Origin: Cycas panzhihuaensis
Taxonomy: Eukaryota > Cycadophyta
Length of the DNA stretch: 64,000 nucleotides
Direction of reading: 5' to 3'
Assembly (NCBI GenBank): GCA_023213395.1
Contig: CM041465.1
Span: forward strand, 200,639,741 to 200,703,740
Below are positions 23,732 through 33,259 of this stretch, one piece after another. The notes beneath the pieces were generated by a model. It worked only from the letters and a program-made list of their open reading frames with translations. It had not been told where the DNA came from and searched no databases. The translations under genes and the position numbers were made by a program. Each line of letters begins with the position of its first letter. Position 1 is the stretch's first letter.

Positions 23732-24356
23732 GCATCCTGGCCATTACAATTTTTGAAGGGCGCTTCCTCAACCTACTACAAAGGGGAAGCCCTTCTCTAT
23801 CATTGACGAGCTGCATACCGTCACTGTGGGCATGCCCTTGATGGATGTATTAAGAAGTTGCCCTGAGCAACGTGCTCTTCTTCTTAAAGCTCTTAGCCAA
23901 CAAGATGCTTCTATCCATGTGGTAGGTGCCACCTCCCATGGATCACCTATTATCTCATTCAATCCCTAAGATCTCCTATATCCCAGTGAATGGGAGAAAC
24001 TTTTGCATTATCCATTCATCATTACTATTGACACTCTTGATTTTATCATAAAGAGGACCATTATAGATGATGGCTCCTCAGTTAATGCTATGCCTACGCG
24101 TATGGTCAAGGAGCTAAGCATAGTAGCTCTTGAGTCTATCCCTAGGAAATGCAAAGGGTATGATGGGACTGAGAAGTCCCCCTTACGAACAGTCTCCCTT
24201 TCCCTCACCTTAGGAGGGAAGATTATTTCTATCGAAGTTGTTGTACTTGATATCGATGTGGAGTACAACCTCTTGTTGGGCCGACTGTGGCTTGACCAAA
24301 TGGGAGTAATCTGCTCCTCACATTGGGGGAAACTTAAATTTATCCATGAAGGATGA
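23732..24356 (+). pseudogene. Gypsy B protease
   Basis: A retropepsin-like aspartic protease that cuts the polyprotein. The uninterrupted part is 24003-24356 (117 residues). It contains TIIDDGSSVNAMP, the Tat/Ogre form of the D-x-G-S-S active site, and VEYNLLLGRLWLDQMGV, the conserved hydrophobic-LLGR-W flap-partner motif, then KLKFIHEG. Upstream (23732-24000) is the linker KPFSIIDELHTVTVGMPLM, with a TAA at about 23967. The catalytic Asp is intact. Confidence 0.85.
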
Positions 24357-24960
24357 GTTAAGGTTATCGCCCCTGAGCCTATGCCATCTCACACCTCTCA
24401 TCCAAGCCACCAGGCTATCTTCAATGATGAAGATAATGATCCTGAGAAGGTTACTCTTTTTGTGGGGTCTTTATTTTAGGAGACCAACCTTCATCAATCA
24501 GACCCTATGCCATGTCATGAGCCAAACCTAGTCAGGTTTGCCCCTATTGGTGTAGGTAGTTATGGTTACTTAGCCATCATGAGTGACTCCAAGTTGGATA
24601 GTGAGGGTTATAAACCCCCTCCTTGACGTGTCACCCTGGTTTTGTGAGCACCTAGGGGAATATCTCGATCAAATATTTATGCTCCTCTTCATTATACATT
24701 AGTTCCCGAGCTGCTGGTTCCAAACCAACCACTTCTTTCACCTTCTCGTCCTCTTCGAGTGGCTTCATGTAGGTGTCCACATCGACAAGCCACTCGTAGA
24801 GGCGCTTCTTCTTTGCACTCTAGATCCTCACCTAGAACTAGAGCCATTCTTATTCAAACAACCTTGCCACGTGATCCGTTGTGTGTCAGGTCTGTCATAT
24901 GGTTTTGACCATATCCATTTTGCTTATAGGCCTAGCCACACAGGGCCTACCCTTCATCAC
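24357..24960 (+). other. Gypsy B post-protease linker and pol deletion scar
   Basis: No RT, RNase H or integrase motif is present in any frame. From about 24960 the sequence aligns with the stretch directly after the integrase end in gypsy C (60832 downward on the minus strand), so roughly 3 kb of pol is missing and the junction lies in this interval. Confidence 0.75.
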
Positions 24961-25639
24961 CTATCTCCAATTCTATGTGTGACTACCCCTACCCCTACAT
25001 GGACTAGCCATACCTCTCTCTCTTTATGCTCCGAAATGAGCCTAAACTACCATCTTGAGAGTGTCCTCATTCCTCCTAGTTACAGGTGGAATGACTTCTT
25101 AAGGTGGCCTCCTTGGTCCTCTTTAGGTTCCTCCCGCAGAACCTCTCGTGCCTCTTTCTCATGTAGGCCTCACTTTCCTAATTGGGTGTCATCCCTGTCA
25201 TCCTTTTGACTTGGGTACTTCTCCAATTGGGATGGCATGTTAGAGTATCTCTACTCCCCCTCTGTCGTTGCTTCCTTCGCATATTCTATTATGCTCCCCG
25301 TGTGGACATGTATCTCATTCCTGCTCCCTAGCCTCACATGTGTCTGTCGCTTATATTCGGGATGATCATGTATGTGCCTATTAGGATGTGACCCTACATG
25401 GAAGGAAGTGTGTGTAGGTCAAACAAAATTATAACTCTAAGCATAGAATAATCAACTCAAAATATCATCAACCATATCCTTGTGCATCTGTACACCCTCA
25501 TACACAAACATAAAAACATAAATATACATCATCCATCACATGTCATTATACATATCATCATACATCAAATGGGGTATCGATGGCCTCATCTATGGGAAGA
25601 TGGAATCCTTGCAGGGAGGAGTATAATCATATGGTAACA

Positions 25640-27773
25640 TATGGTGACTCCCTGGAGGTCCGTGCTTTCCCCTCATCAAATCAAAACTCCTACACTCTAC
25701 TGCTATTGCCCCACTCATGAGGTATCATCTCCTGGCCTATGTGATTCCTTTCCTAGGGACCACATACCTCCTAGGCTCCTCTTGCGCCTCTGGGAGCTCT
25801 TTGCCTCGCTCCTCTCATCTCAAGACCTCATAAGGGTCGTCGTTGTCATATGGGTGTAGGTCTTGCTCCTCGATGACCTCGATGCCACCTCATCCACTAG
25901 TCGATCGTATCATGCCTAGATATGATCCCACTCTCTCTTCACTCCTCATAGCCTCTCCTCCATCTCTCGGAGATGCTCCTCCAGCACTACCATCTGGATA
26001 TGACCCTCGGCATCCCTACCTACTCCTCCTAGAGCCTCTAGTGCCTATACTCGACCTTGAAGGGCATCTCTCTCAACCTGGGTCTTAACCAACTCCCCCT
26101 GCAGTAGTCCCACACGTGCCTCGTGCTCCTGGGACTCTGCTATCTAGACATCTCTTGCCCTCACTAATAGGGCGAATGTCATTGTATGTACACCAATCGA
26201 TCTAGGCTCATCTCTTACCTAGACGAGAGGTTACCCCTCTATGTAGGCCCAGGGGAACATCTCCCAGACTACCACCTCTACCAACCTCTAGATCTCCACC
26301 ATGCCTGCAAATACAATGCGTCACATGTCAGCAAGTGTCCATATATATACCAAACAAAATCAAATAAAAACTACGCATCTGGTAATTGAAAGATAATAGG
26401 AGAAGGTAGTGTCTCACCTAGTGCAGCCGCCGACTCCTCAACTCGGATGATAGCCTCCACTCTGGGCACTCCACTAGCTACTGGTACATCCTTCTCCTCT
26501 GGTACCTCCTCAGCAAATACCTCAGCTACTGGGGCATCTCTCCTCTCCTCTACTAGTATTGTTGCCTCCCCGGATCTCCTCACTATCCATAGTCTCTGGG
26601 CTCATATCAATGGGCCCCTACTCTCCTCCGCAGCTCTTAAAGGACCTGCCTCTCCTCCTGCTATCCCTAATAGACCCACCTCTCCTCCTATTTTCCCTAA
26701 TAGATGTGCCTCTCCTCCTACAACTCTTGATGAGCTAGCCCCATCGTTGCCATCACCTCCATCTCCACCACCTCCTAGGGTAACTCTTGTTACGCCTGCC
26801 TCATCATCATTGTCCCACCTCACCCCTCGATATGGATCTAATATATAATCTACCATGGTGAGGAGGTCTAGTGATGTAGCCTCCACTGAGCGACGAACAT
26901 GTGCCTGGTCCTTGGTCCACCTAAATCAAGTCTACCACCTGTGTACCATGGGAGCCCACTCTGAAATAGGATGTGGTCCCCCTACTGGTGTCACCACTCT
27001 GAAGTGATAAAAAAACCAACACTGTAATAAGGTGTTGTATGATAAACCACCCTTCCCTTCCACCTGAATAACATCTAACTGGGTGACTAAGTTTATCGCT
27101 ATAAGGGTAGCCTAGTCAAGCCCCAACCTTACACCTCCTCACCGTGTCCATCCATCTGTCGGGGATATCTCGATAGTTCTGTTTATGGGATATCCAAAAC
27201 ATAATACATAGAGTAATCAGTTTCCTCATATGAGGAACCCCCGACATAACCATGCTCTATAATGGGATACCTCTCCTCTCCCATATATCCAAGCCTGTGA
27301 AGAACGTGGCTGCCTCCCTATGTGCTGCCTCATTACTAGGCAGCACCCCTAGCGATGCTGGCCTTCCTACCGCTGACACTCTGAAGATCCTCTTAATATC
27401 CCCTAGTGTGACTGTCACGTCTCTAACCTGGGGGAGATGGAACACGTGTCTCCATCTATCCCAGTGTGAGATGATGTCTACTAGGAACCTCTAGTCAGAC
27501 ATATACTGTGGTGTCCTCGTGACATTTAGTAGGCTACACCTAGCCAAAATCTGCCTATCCTCGCGAGACATCATCTTTATGAAGCTCAACATCACCATGC
27601 CTATGTTTTCACGGTTGTCCATCATGATCATCGCATGTAAAACATCCCAAAATAAGTCAGAGTCCTACTCATAAATACTCACCTCTCTACCCTTTAGACT
27701 CCCCCTCATCTTCATTTGGTCGAGATTTAGGCGCCCTTAGGGCCCCTTCTTTATTTTTCATTAGGTCTACCAT
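25640..27773 (-). pseudogene. Gypsy B antisense PMD-like gene
   Basis: Opposite to gag. The ATG at 27773 lies directly after the 20-bp repeats, as in C. Early residues read MVDLMKNKEGALRAP. At about 27445-27257 comes the conserved block RHVFHLPQVRDVTVTLGDIK followed by RIFRVSAVGRPASLG, a plant-mobile-domain pattern, then REAATFFTGLDIWERRGIPL. A second block at 26886-26830 reads SLDLLTMVDYILDPYRG, followed by a Gly/Ala/Glu-rich stretch and a coiled-coil-like tail. A GT-AG intron is predicted at 26305-26417. It has a few stops and frameshifts. The PMD family is known to occur inside plant transposons; here that is inferred from motif pattern, not a search. Confidence 0.65.
26305..26417 (-). other. 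Predicted intron in the antisense PMD-like gene
   Basis: On the minus strand CTAG|GTGAGACAC marks a strong donor at 26417, and TGTATTTGCAG|GC an acceptor at 26305, giving a 113-bp AT-rich intron. Coding-like sequence flanks it on both sides. Gypsy A has a related donor context (AAAGAG|GTACTC near 13677). No expression evidence is available. Confidence 0.5.
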
Positions 27774-27833
27774 CGTACTGCACCAAACTTTGTGGTACTG
27801 TGGAGTTTGGCCTGGGTCCTGTGGCCATTAGGG
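27774..27833. repeat. 20-bp repeats between the PMD and RNase H genes of gypsy B
   Basis: Units at 27774-27793 (CGTACTGCACCAAACTTTGT), 27794-27813 (GGTACTGTGGAGTTTGGCCT) and 27814-27833, directly upstream of the antisense PMD start codon at 27773. Confidence 0.75.
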
Positions 27834-28881
27834 CCCCGTGGCAAAGATCGTGACACCGTGATCTTTGCCATGATTTGAACATCACCCCCCTAAAAGGGGG
27901 GGTTTTCTGCCCAAAAGAATAAAAAATTTTTACCTAGGTGAGCCACTCTTAGGCTCACCGGGACTGGGGCTACCTAATACCCCAGTCTCGCCTCTCTTTG
28001 GGTCTAATTTAGACTTTAAGAGATCACTTTTTACCTTTACGAGGCCCAAAACTACTCTAAAAAAACATAAAAAATAGTAAATTTCAAATCACGAGATGGG
28101 GTTGGGTTTGGATGATCCACTCACTAGATCCAGTCTCGCCATCGCCATCTTGTCGCTCTAGTCTCTCCATCACCATCTCATCACTCCGGTCTCATTAGCT
28201 ATCTCCTCATCTCGATCCAACAGTTAGATCCTTCTCTACGTGCCTCTGAAGTCAAGTAGTACTCCACTACGTAAGGGAAAGGGCTCTAATTTGTTCGCGA
28301 GCCTGTGAAAATAAATCCTATTTTCATCAAATTTACTTATATAGGCAGGGGTCTTGGTGGACACTTTCTCTGTTTTTACCTTCGAGACATCCTTTAAGGC
28401 CATCTCTCATCCCTGATCATCATTGCCTTATGGCCTTATTTTCTCTTTCGCCTCCATATCCCTTATTTTGATCATTCTTTTAGGTGCATTTATGGCACCT
28501 CATCGATGCATTTTTGCTAGGGCCCTTTTGTCTCGTTTTGTATGTCATTCTCATGCATGCCTGAGTTTATACTTATTTGGCTCGTTTTGCCATCTTGGAC
28601 TCATTTTTGTGGCCCATTTATGCTTCTAGGGTCTCCAAAGGGAACACTCCCTCCATTTGGGATCGCTTCTCACTTCCTTAAGTGACCTTTGTCACCCTAG
28701 AGGGGCCTTTTCACAGCCTGTTCTTTCCCATTGGTGTGATAAACCACTCCACCCTCTGGTAGCCTCATTACTAGGTCCTCCTACCCTTCGTGGCCATCAT
28801 TGCTAGCCATATAAGCCCTTTTTTCTTCACCCTTAACTCTATTATATATTCTTTGCACAGAGATACTTTCTTTTCTCACAC
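27834..28881. other. Gypsy B spacer between the divergent PMD and RNase H genes
   Basis: About 1 kb without a supported gene. It includes a 10-bp inverted repeat at 27840-27869 (GGCAAAGATC...GATCTTTGCC). Its distal half (28380-28700) aligns with gypsy C (57100-57470, minus), so it is an inherited part of the element. A pyrimidine-AG stretch (TTCTTTGCACAG, 28850-28861) just before the RNase H start resembles a 3' splice site. Confidence 0.55.
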
Positions 28882-29415
28882 ATGACCCTCTTTATTTTCA
28901 CTGACAACGAAAGCCGCAGTAATCTTGGTCCCTTCACCGCTGCATGGATCCTTCGCGAACCTTCCAGATACGATTTCTTATGCTTTGGAGTCTTCCTCCC
29001 TGAGGCCACTAATAATGAAGTTGAGTATATAGCTGTTATTGAAGCCCTCACTAATGTACTCTGTTTCCATCACAGACCCATCATTCTCCTTTGTGACTCC
29101 CAGGTTGTGGTGTCCCATCTCACCTAAGTCTACTAGGTGTGATGCCCATACCTGAGAGCTCTCGCTTTGACCGCTAGGTCCCTATTGGCTTGTTTTTCAT
29201 CTATTGATATCCAACACATCCCTCAAGCCCTCAATGCTGAGGTAGATAGCCTCATCCATCTCATACTTGAGCGTCACCTCCCTCTTCTTGATGACCGCCT
29301 TTGAGAGACTTACCTGGTTACCCTGTCGCTTAAGCCTCGGGCCATCTTGCACTTCACTTTGTGATCTGTTTGCCCCTTCTAAAGCTAGCCACTAATGAGG
29401 TTAAACTATGGCAAC
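28882..29415 (+). pseudogene. Gypsy B separate RNase H gene (best copy)
   Basis: Plant/archaeal-type RNase HI that degrades RNA in RNA-DNA hybrids. The first 81 residues (28882-29127) are uninterrupted: FTDNESRSNLGP (first Asp), EATNNEVEY (Glu), ILLCDSQVVVSHL (second Asp). After a TAG the frame continues to IQHIPQALNAEVDSLIHL (about 29207), which supplies the final Asp of the D-E-D-D site, and to ATNEVKLW (about 29385). Tat/Ogre elements normally carry this domain inside pol between RT-RNase H and integrase. Here it is a separate ATG-started frame after the antisense PMD gene. All four catalytic residues are present, though stops prevent a full product. Confidence 0.82.
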
Positions 29416-29596
29416 CATCAGGTTTGCTCATTCACTCTTTCTCTTATTATCATCATACCTTTTCTTTGCACTCTCATGATGGGGGTATCCCCCTCATCTG
29501 TCATAGCTTCTGGTCGATTCTTGAGTGGCACATAGGCATCCCTTATGTTATCTCCACCCCTGTTCTCATATCCATGCATTTCACTATGACACTCAT

Positions 29597-32031
29597 TGGT
29601 ACTGCAGTGTGACTATTTCACACTATTTTTTTAATCCACTGTGGTAATTCTCGCCTTTTTTATGTAACTTCCATGTGGATTAGTTGACAAATTAGCCCCA
29701 ACATAACCCTAATCGCTCGATTAGGGTTGGGGTAGGTATAAATCCCAAAAAGAACCTCACTTTACATCTCTTGGCTCTCTAACATCTCCTTCCAACAACT
29801 TTCTTCTTTCTTTCTCATAGGATTTCTCTCTAGAATGCTAGTCATATCTGAGTCTCAACTACTGCAGCCTAAGATTTAGTTGTTTCAACACCATTCTATG
29901 GAAGTAAGCTTCTCTACCAATGCCTCTAAGCATAGGCCCATGCCCAGGTGTGGCCTCCATGCTCTCCTCTCAACCGTCAGTGAGCATACTCCTCTTGCAA
30001 CCCAAGAGAAACCCTATAAGCTCCTCTAACCTGCTATTTTCTACTGTCTATATGGGCAGACCTACTCCTTACATAGCCCAATAGGTATCCTACATCTTTT
30101 TTCACCTTCCACTTTGAGTTTTACTTTGCAAATGTGAGTCCTTCAAACATATAAGCTATTTCTTTGAGTTTTGTTGTATGAAATACCATTGTTTTCATAT
30201 ACTACCTCTTGTACCCTAGTCATCTCTTAACTTCCCCTGGTTTTCTCCAAGAAGGCTATGGGAGAGGATCCACAAGGTGTGAGTAGAAGTAAGCAAGGTG
30301 GGATCCGTACCCATTAAGCCTGCTTCCCAAGGGCAAATGCTTGCTCCTACTTCCTCTCCTTCATTTGTGCCTCTCTTTGGCCATCTGGGAGCCTTTGAGA
30401 GTGAGTCTGCCCTAAGTTTCAGTGTGTGAAGCCCCTTGCTATGCTAATCTCAAGCCTACACACTTCATTTTGGGTACCTCTTTCAGCCCCAAACCATACC
30501 TAGTACCCATTCTTTGGTTTGTTATACCCTACGTTGTAGCTTGTTGCTCGTAGCATGTTTGCAACATAGGTGACATCTGCATAACTTTACAGCATCTATT
30601 CTCTCTATCACATACTATCTATAGGTTCTCTTGAGTTGCTATCCCTTATACTTTGGGGAAGCATGGAGGTGCATTGGGAGGTGCATTGGTGGGAGGGTTA
30701 GCCATTCTGAGGCTAACCTCCTCTTTGCTTGACATGTGTTGGCGCTCTCTCTAGAAGTTTGTAGACTTGTTTACTATAGTAGATTAACTAAAATTAAACA
30801 TTATATTTTCAGCACTTGTTCTCTATATGGTTGCATAAATCGATCTTATTTGTTGGCAGCCCTATTTGGTGGGGCAAAAGACTTTGTTATTATAGGTTTT
30901 ATGGCAGCATTTATGAAGGGAAAGAATGCACTAATCTGGGTAAGCCCTTTGCTCTTTCTCCTTCCTTTATTTCCTGCTTTCTTGCATGGTCTTTTGTTCT
31001 CTTTACTTTCTCCATTTTTCTTTTTTCCTTTACACAGGGAAGGTAAGGAAGCCCCACTCCACTTCTGCTCCAACTATGGCTCTGCATTGACTGAGGATGG
31101 GAGGGTGTACATGGCATACAAGTGAAGCTCTCCTATCGGTCGCATTACTTTCTGGGTATGCATTGTATTCCTTCCTCCACCTCTTCCCTTTTGTGTTTTT
31201 ATTAGGCACCCATTTTTTACATAATAGGTCACATAAAGGCAAAAGGGTAATAAACCAATTTATTTGCATTCATCCTACATATGTATGTTGCATGCTTGCC
31301 TTTATAGGAGAAAGGGACATAGTAGGGATCACATCTCCCCCTTTTTTGCTTTACATAAATCACAAACACCCCTCAGTTAGATGTCATCTTAGTATGCATG
31401 CTTGAGTGTGCGTTAAATGCTTTCTTTTCTTTGTCTTTTGTTAGTAAAAAGGAAAAGAGAGAGAGGGAGTATAGTTTTAGATCTATTTTGTGGATACACA
31501 TGACATCACCTTTTGTCGTCTCCCCTCACACTTCACACACCCATCCAACACGCATAACTTCCATTGTCCTTACTGGGGCCTGATCCTCCTCAGCTTACAT
31601 AGTGATAAGGACCTTCCTTTCATCGTTACTTCTTTCGTTTAGATCCACCTTAGGATAATTAGCCTAAGGAGGCTTATTTCAGCTCATCTCGCATCCTTTT
31701 ACCTATTGCATTTTGTCCTACATTCCTTTGCCATAAGAACCCTCTTTTGTGGGTCTCTTCTTCTCCCTTCTGGCCATCCAAGGGTGGGAGGACCTCATCC
31801 TTTGGGGTAACTCAAGATACCCTCATGTGTATCCCATCCCTCGAGACCAAAAGCGAAAGTTGCTCCAAGGAAGTTAGGCATCATTCATGGGTCCCAAACT
31901 CATGCTCCAGTGCACAGATGCCCTGTGTGGTGTTCTCTTCTACTTGTAGGATCCTATTCACATTCTTGTATTGGTTGTTGACCACCTTAGCCCCTACTAA
32001 GCATAGTGACCATCCCACAGACATGATTCCA
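29597..32031 (+). repeat. Gypsy B 3' LTR, lacking its first ~0.6 kb
   Basis: From about 29597 the sequence matches the 5' LTR from about 14853, beginning inside the 20-bp repeats (GGTACTGC). The LTR start and polypurine tract are absent. It contains the palindrome (29703-29730) and TATAAAT (29737-29743), matches 30700-31110 to 17190-17600, and ends GATTCCA at 32031. A 13-bp tandem repeat (GGAGGTGCATTGG) occurs at 30666-30690. Confidence 0.9.
29703..29743 (+). promoter_or_regulatory. Palindrome plus TATA box in gypsy B 3' LTR
   Basis: Inverted repeat with arms AACCCTAATCG/CGATTAGGGTT and TATAAAT at 29737-29743. Third copy of the arrangement seen at 14950 and 16199. Confidence 0.75.
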
Positions 32032-32036
32032 GAAGC

Positions 32037-32705
32037 CTAGTCCTCTAGGATGCCTACAATGACCCCATCTTTACACTAATCGAGGGTGAGATCCATCCAT
32101 AGGATGAGGAGAGTAAGGTCAAGCCATCCTAATAACTGAGAAGGAGTTTGGGGGGACTTAGGCCCCACCTGAGTGGAGGAGGGATTAACTGAGGGAGGAG
32201 ACCCCTTGAGATTATGAGGGGAGATAATTGTATTTTATATTTTATAGAGGAAAGTTAGGCCTCTAGGGCTACAAAGTTTATATGTACAGTTGTACAACTC
32301 TATAAGGATCTATACTTTCTCATAGTACATTACATTGATGAACCACATTATACTCTATTTCATACATGTATATATAAATATGTGAGGATCAACTGGTACC
32401 TCATCATCCTCTTTATAACTTTTGTATATTTATTATATGGATACATTGATACGTATTCCATCATTTTTGCATATGTATGTACTTATACTTTTGTCTCTAT
32501 TTGACTTGTCATTAGACCTCATGTATGGTATTATAGCTCATACACTAAGTATACATACATAATTCCTATGGAAATGATATTATATGATTAGGTTCTAGTT
32601 TCTACTCATGTAGGAGTTCTATACCCCATGGGGAAAGCCCATGGGAGAGAAATGAGGCTAATCATGGGTGGAAAAGTATATTAAAAAATATATATATATA
32701 TTATT
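32037..32705 (+). pseudogene. Gypsy A PMD-like gene, 3' end, and following spacer
   Basis: Resumes gypsy A after gypsy B. CTAGGATGCCTACAATGACC (32046 on) aligns with gypsy C at about 59808-59832, and ACCCCTTGAG (32201) with C at about 59940. No clear reading frame remains. From 32240 onward it is AT-rich spacer ending in a TA/TTA microsatellite (32689-32710) into which copia-4 inserted. Confidence 0.6.
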
Positions 32706-32710
32706 ATTAT
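32706..32710. repeat. Target-site duplication of copia-4 (left), ATTAT
   Basis: ATTAT at 32706-32710 and again at 45336-45340. The match is exact but lies in a TTA microsatellite, so it is weaker evidence than the other duplications. Confidence 0.75.
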
Positions 32711-33216
32711 TATTAGAAAGAGGGTTAAGTAATTCATGCATAGGAATAATACAAAAATAAAATATTTGTTGTATAATGTTAAACAATTATCATAAATGTA
32801 TTATTTAAAATAATATTATAAATAGCAAAATAAATCATCACAGGGACACAATGTTGACAGGTGGAAAACCCCCTTAGCAGGGATGGAAAAACCACCTCCT
32901 AAAGTAGATAAATATTATTAATAATAAAATACATTATAATAAGGAATTTGTGAGGATCTCATCCTCCATCATTGAGTGGCAGCCTAATCTATGCATAACC
33001 TACACCTCGCCAGATAAACTTTGACCAACCTAACCAACCTCTTAGAATCTAGGAGGAGATATTTAAGGAAGACGAAAGGTTTGTTAAAATGAGTAGTTTT
33101 CCATTTCAATGAACTAATATAATTAGACATAGTAAAGTAACATTTATAAAACAATATTTATAAAGACAACTTTATTAAAAGATAACTTTAATGAAAAAGA
33201 TAATATTATTCTAATA
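32711..33216 (-). repeat. Copia-4 3' LTR
   Basis: 506 bp, matching 44848-45335. Termini have decayed from TG...CA to TA...TA. The coding-strand purine run TAAAGAGAGA (33217-33226) beside it is the polypurine tract. An AAG/AGA-rich run follows at 33263-33288. Confidence 0.9.
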
Positions 33217-33259
33217 TCTCTCTTTAATATTATCTTTTGTATAATGGATGATACAAAAG

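Larger units (their letters stand above)
14251..32031 (+). mobile_element. Gypsy B: pol-deleted Ty3/gypsy (Tat/Ogre-like) element carrying PMD and RNase H genes
   Basis: A 17.8-kb plus-strand insertion (about 15.2 kb without the solo LTR inside it), flanked by GAAGC. Contents in order: 5' LTR 14251-21077, gag, protease, a scar where RT-RNase H-integrase should be, an antisense PMD-like gene, a sense RNase H gene, and a 3' LTR lacking its first ~0.6 kb. Sequence from about 24960 aligns with the region just after integrase in gypsy C, so the pol deletion is directly visible. It could only have moved with enzymes supplied by another copy, unless the deletion came after insertion. Confidence 0.9.

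Noticed and set aside
26447-26848. 133-residue Ser/Thr/Pro-rich frame on the plus strand
   Set aside because: Shadow of the Gly/Glu-rich part of the antisense PMD-like gene on the other strand.
30736-31405. Overlapping open frames of 60-130 residues
   Set aside because: They are in gypsy B's 3' LTR, and matching frames occur in the 5' LTR (17228-17538, 20209-20629). Untranslated LTR sequence.
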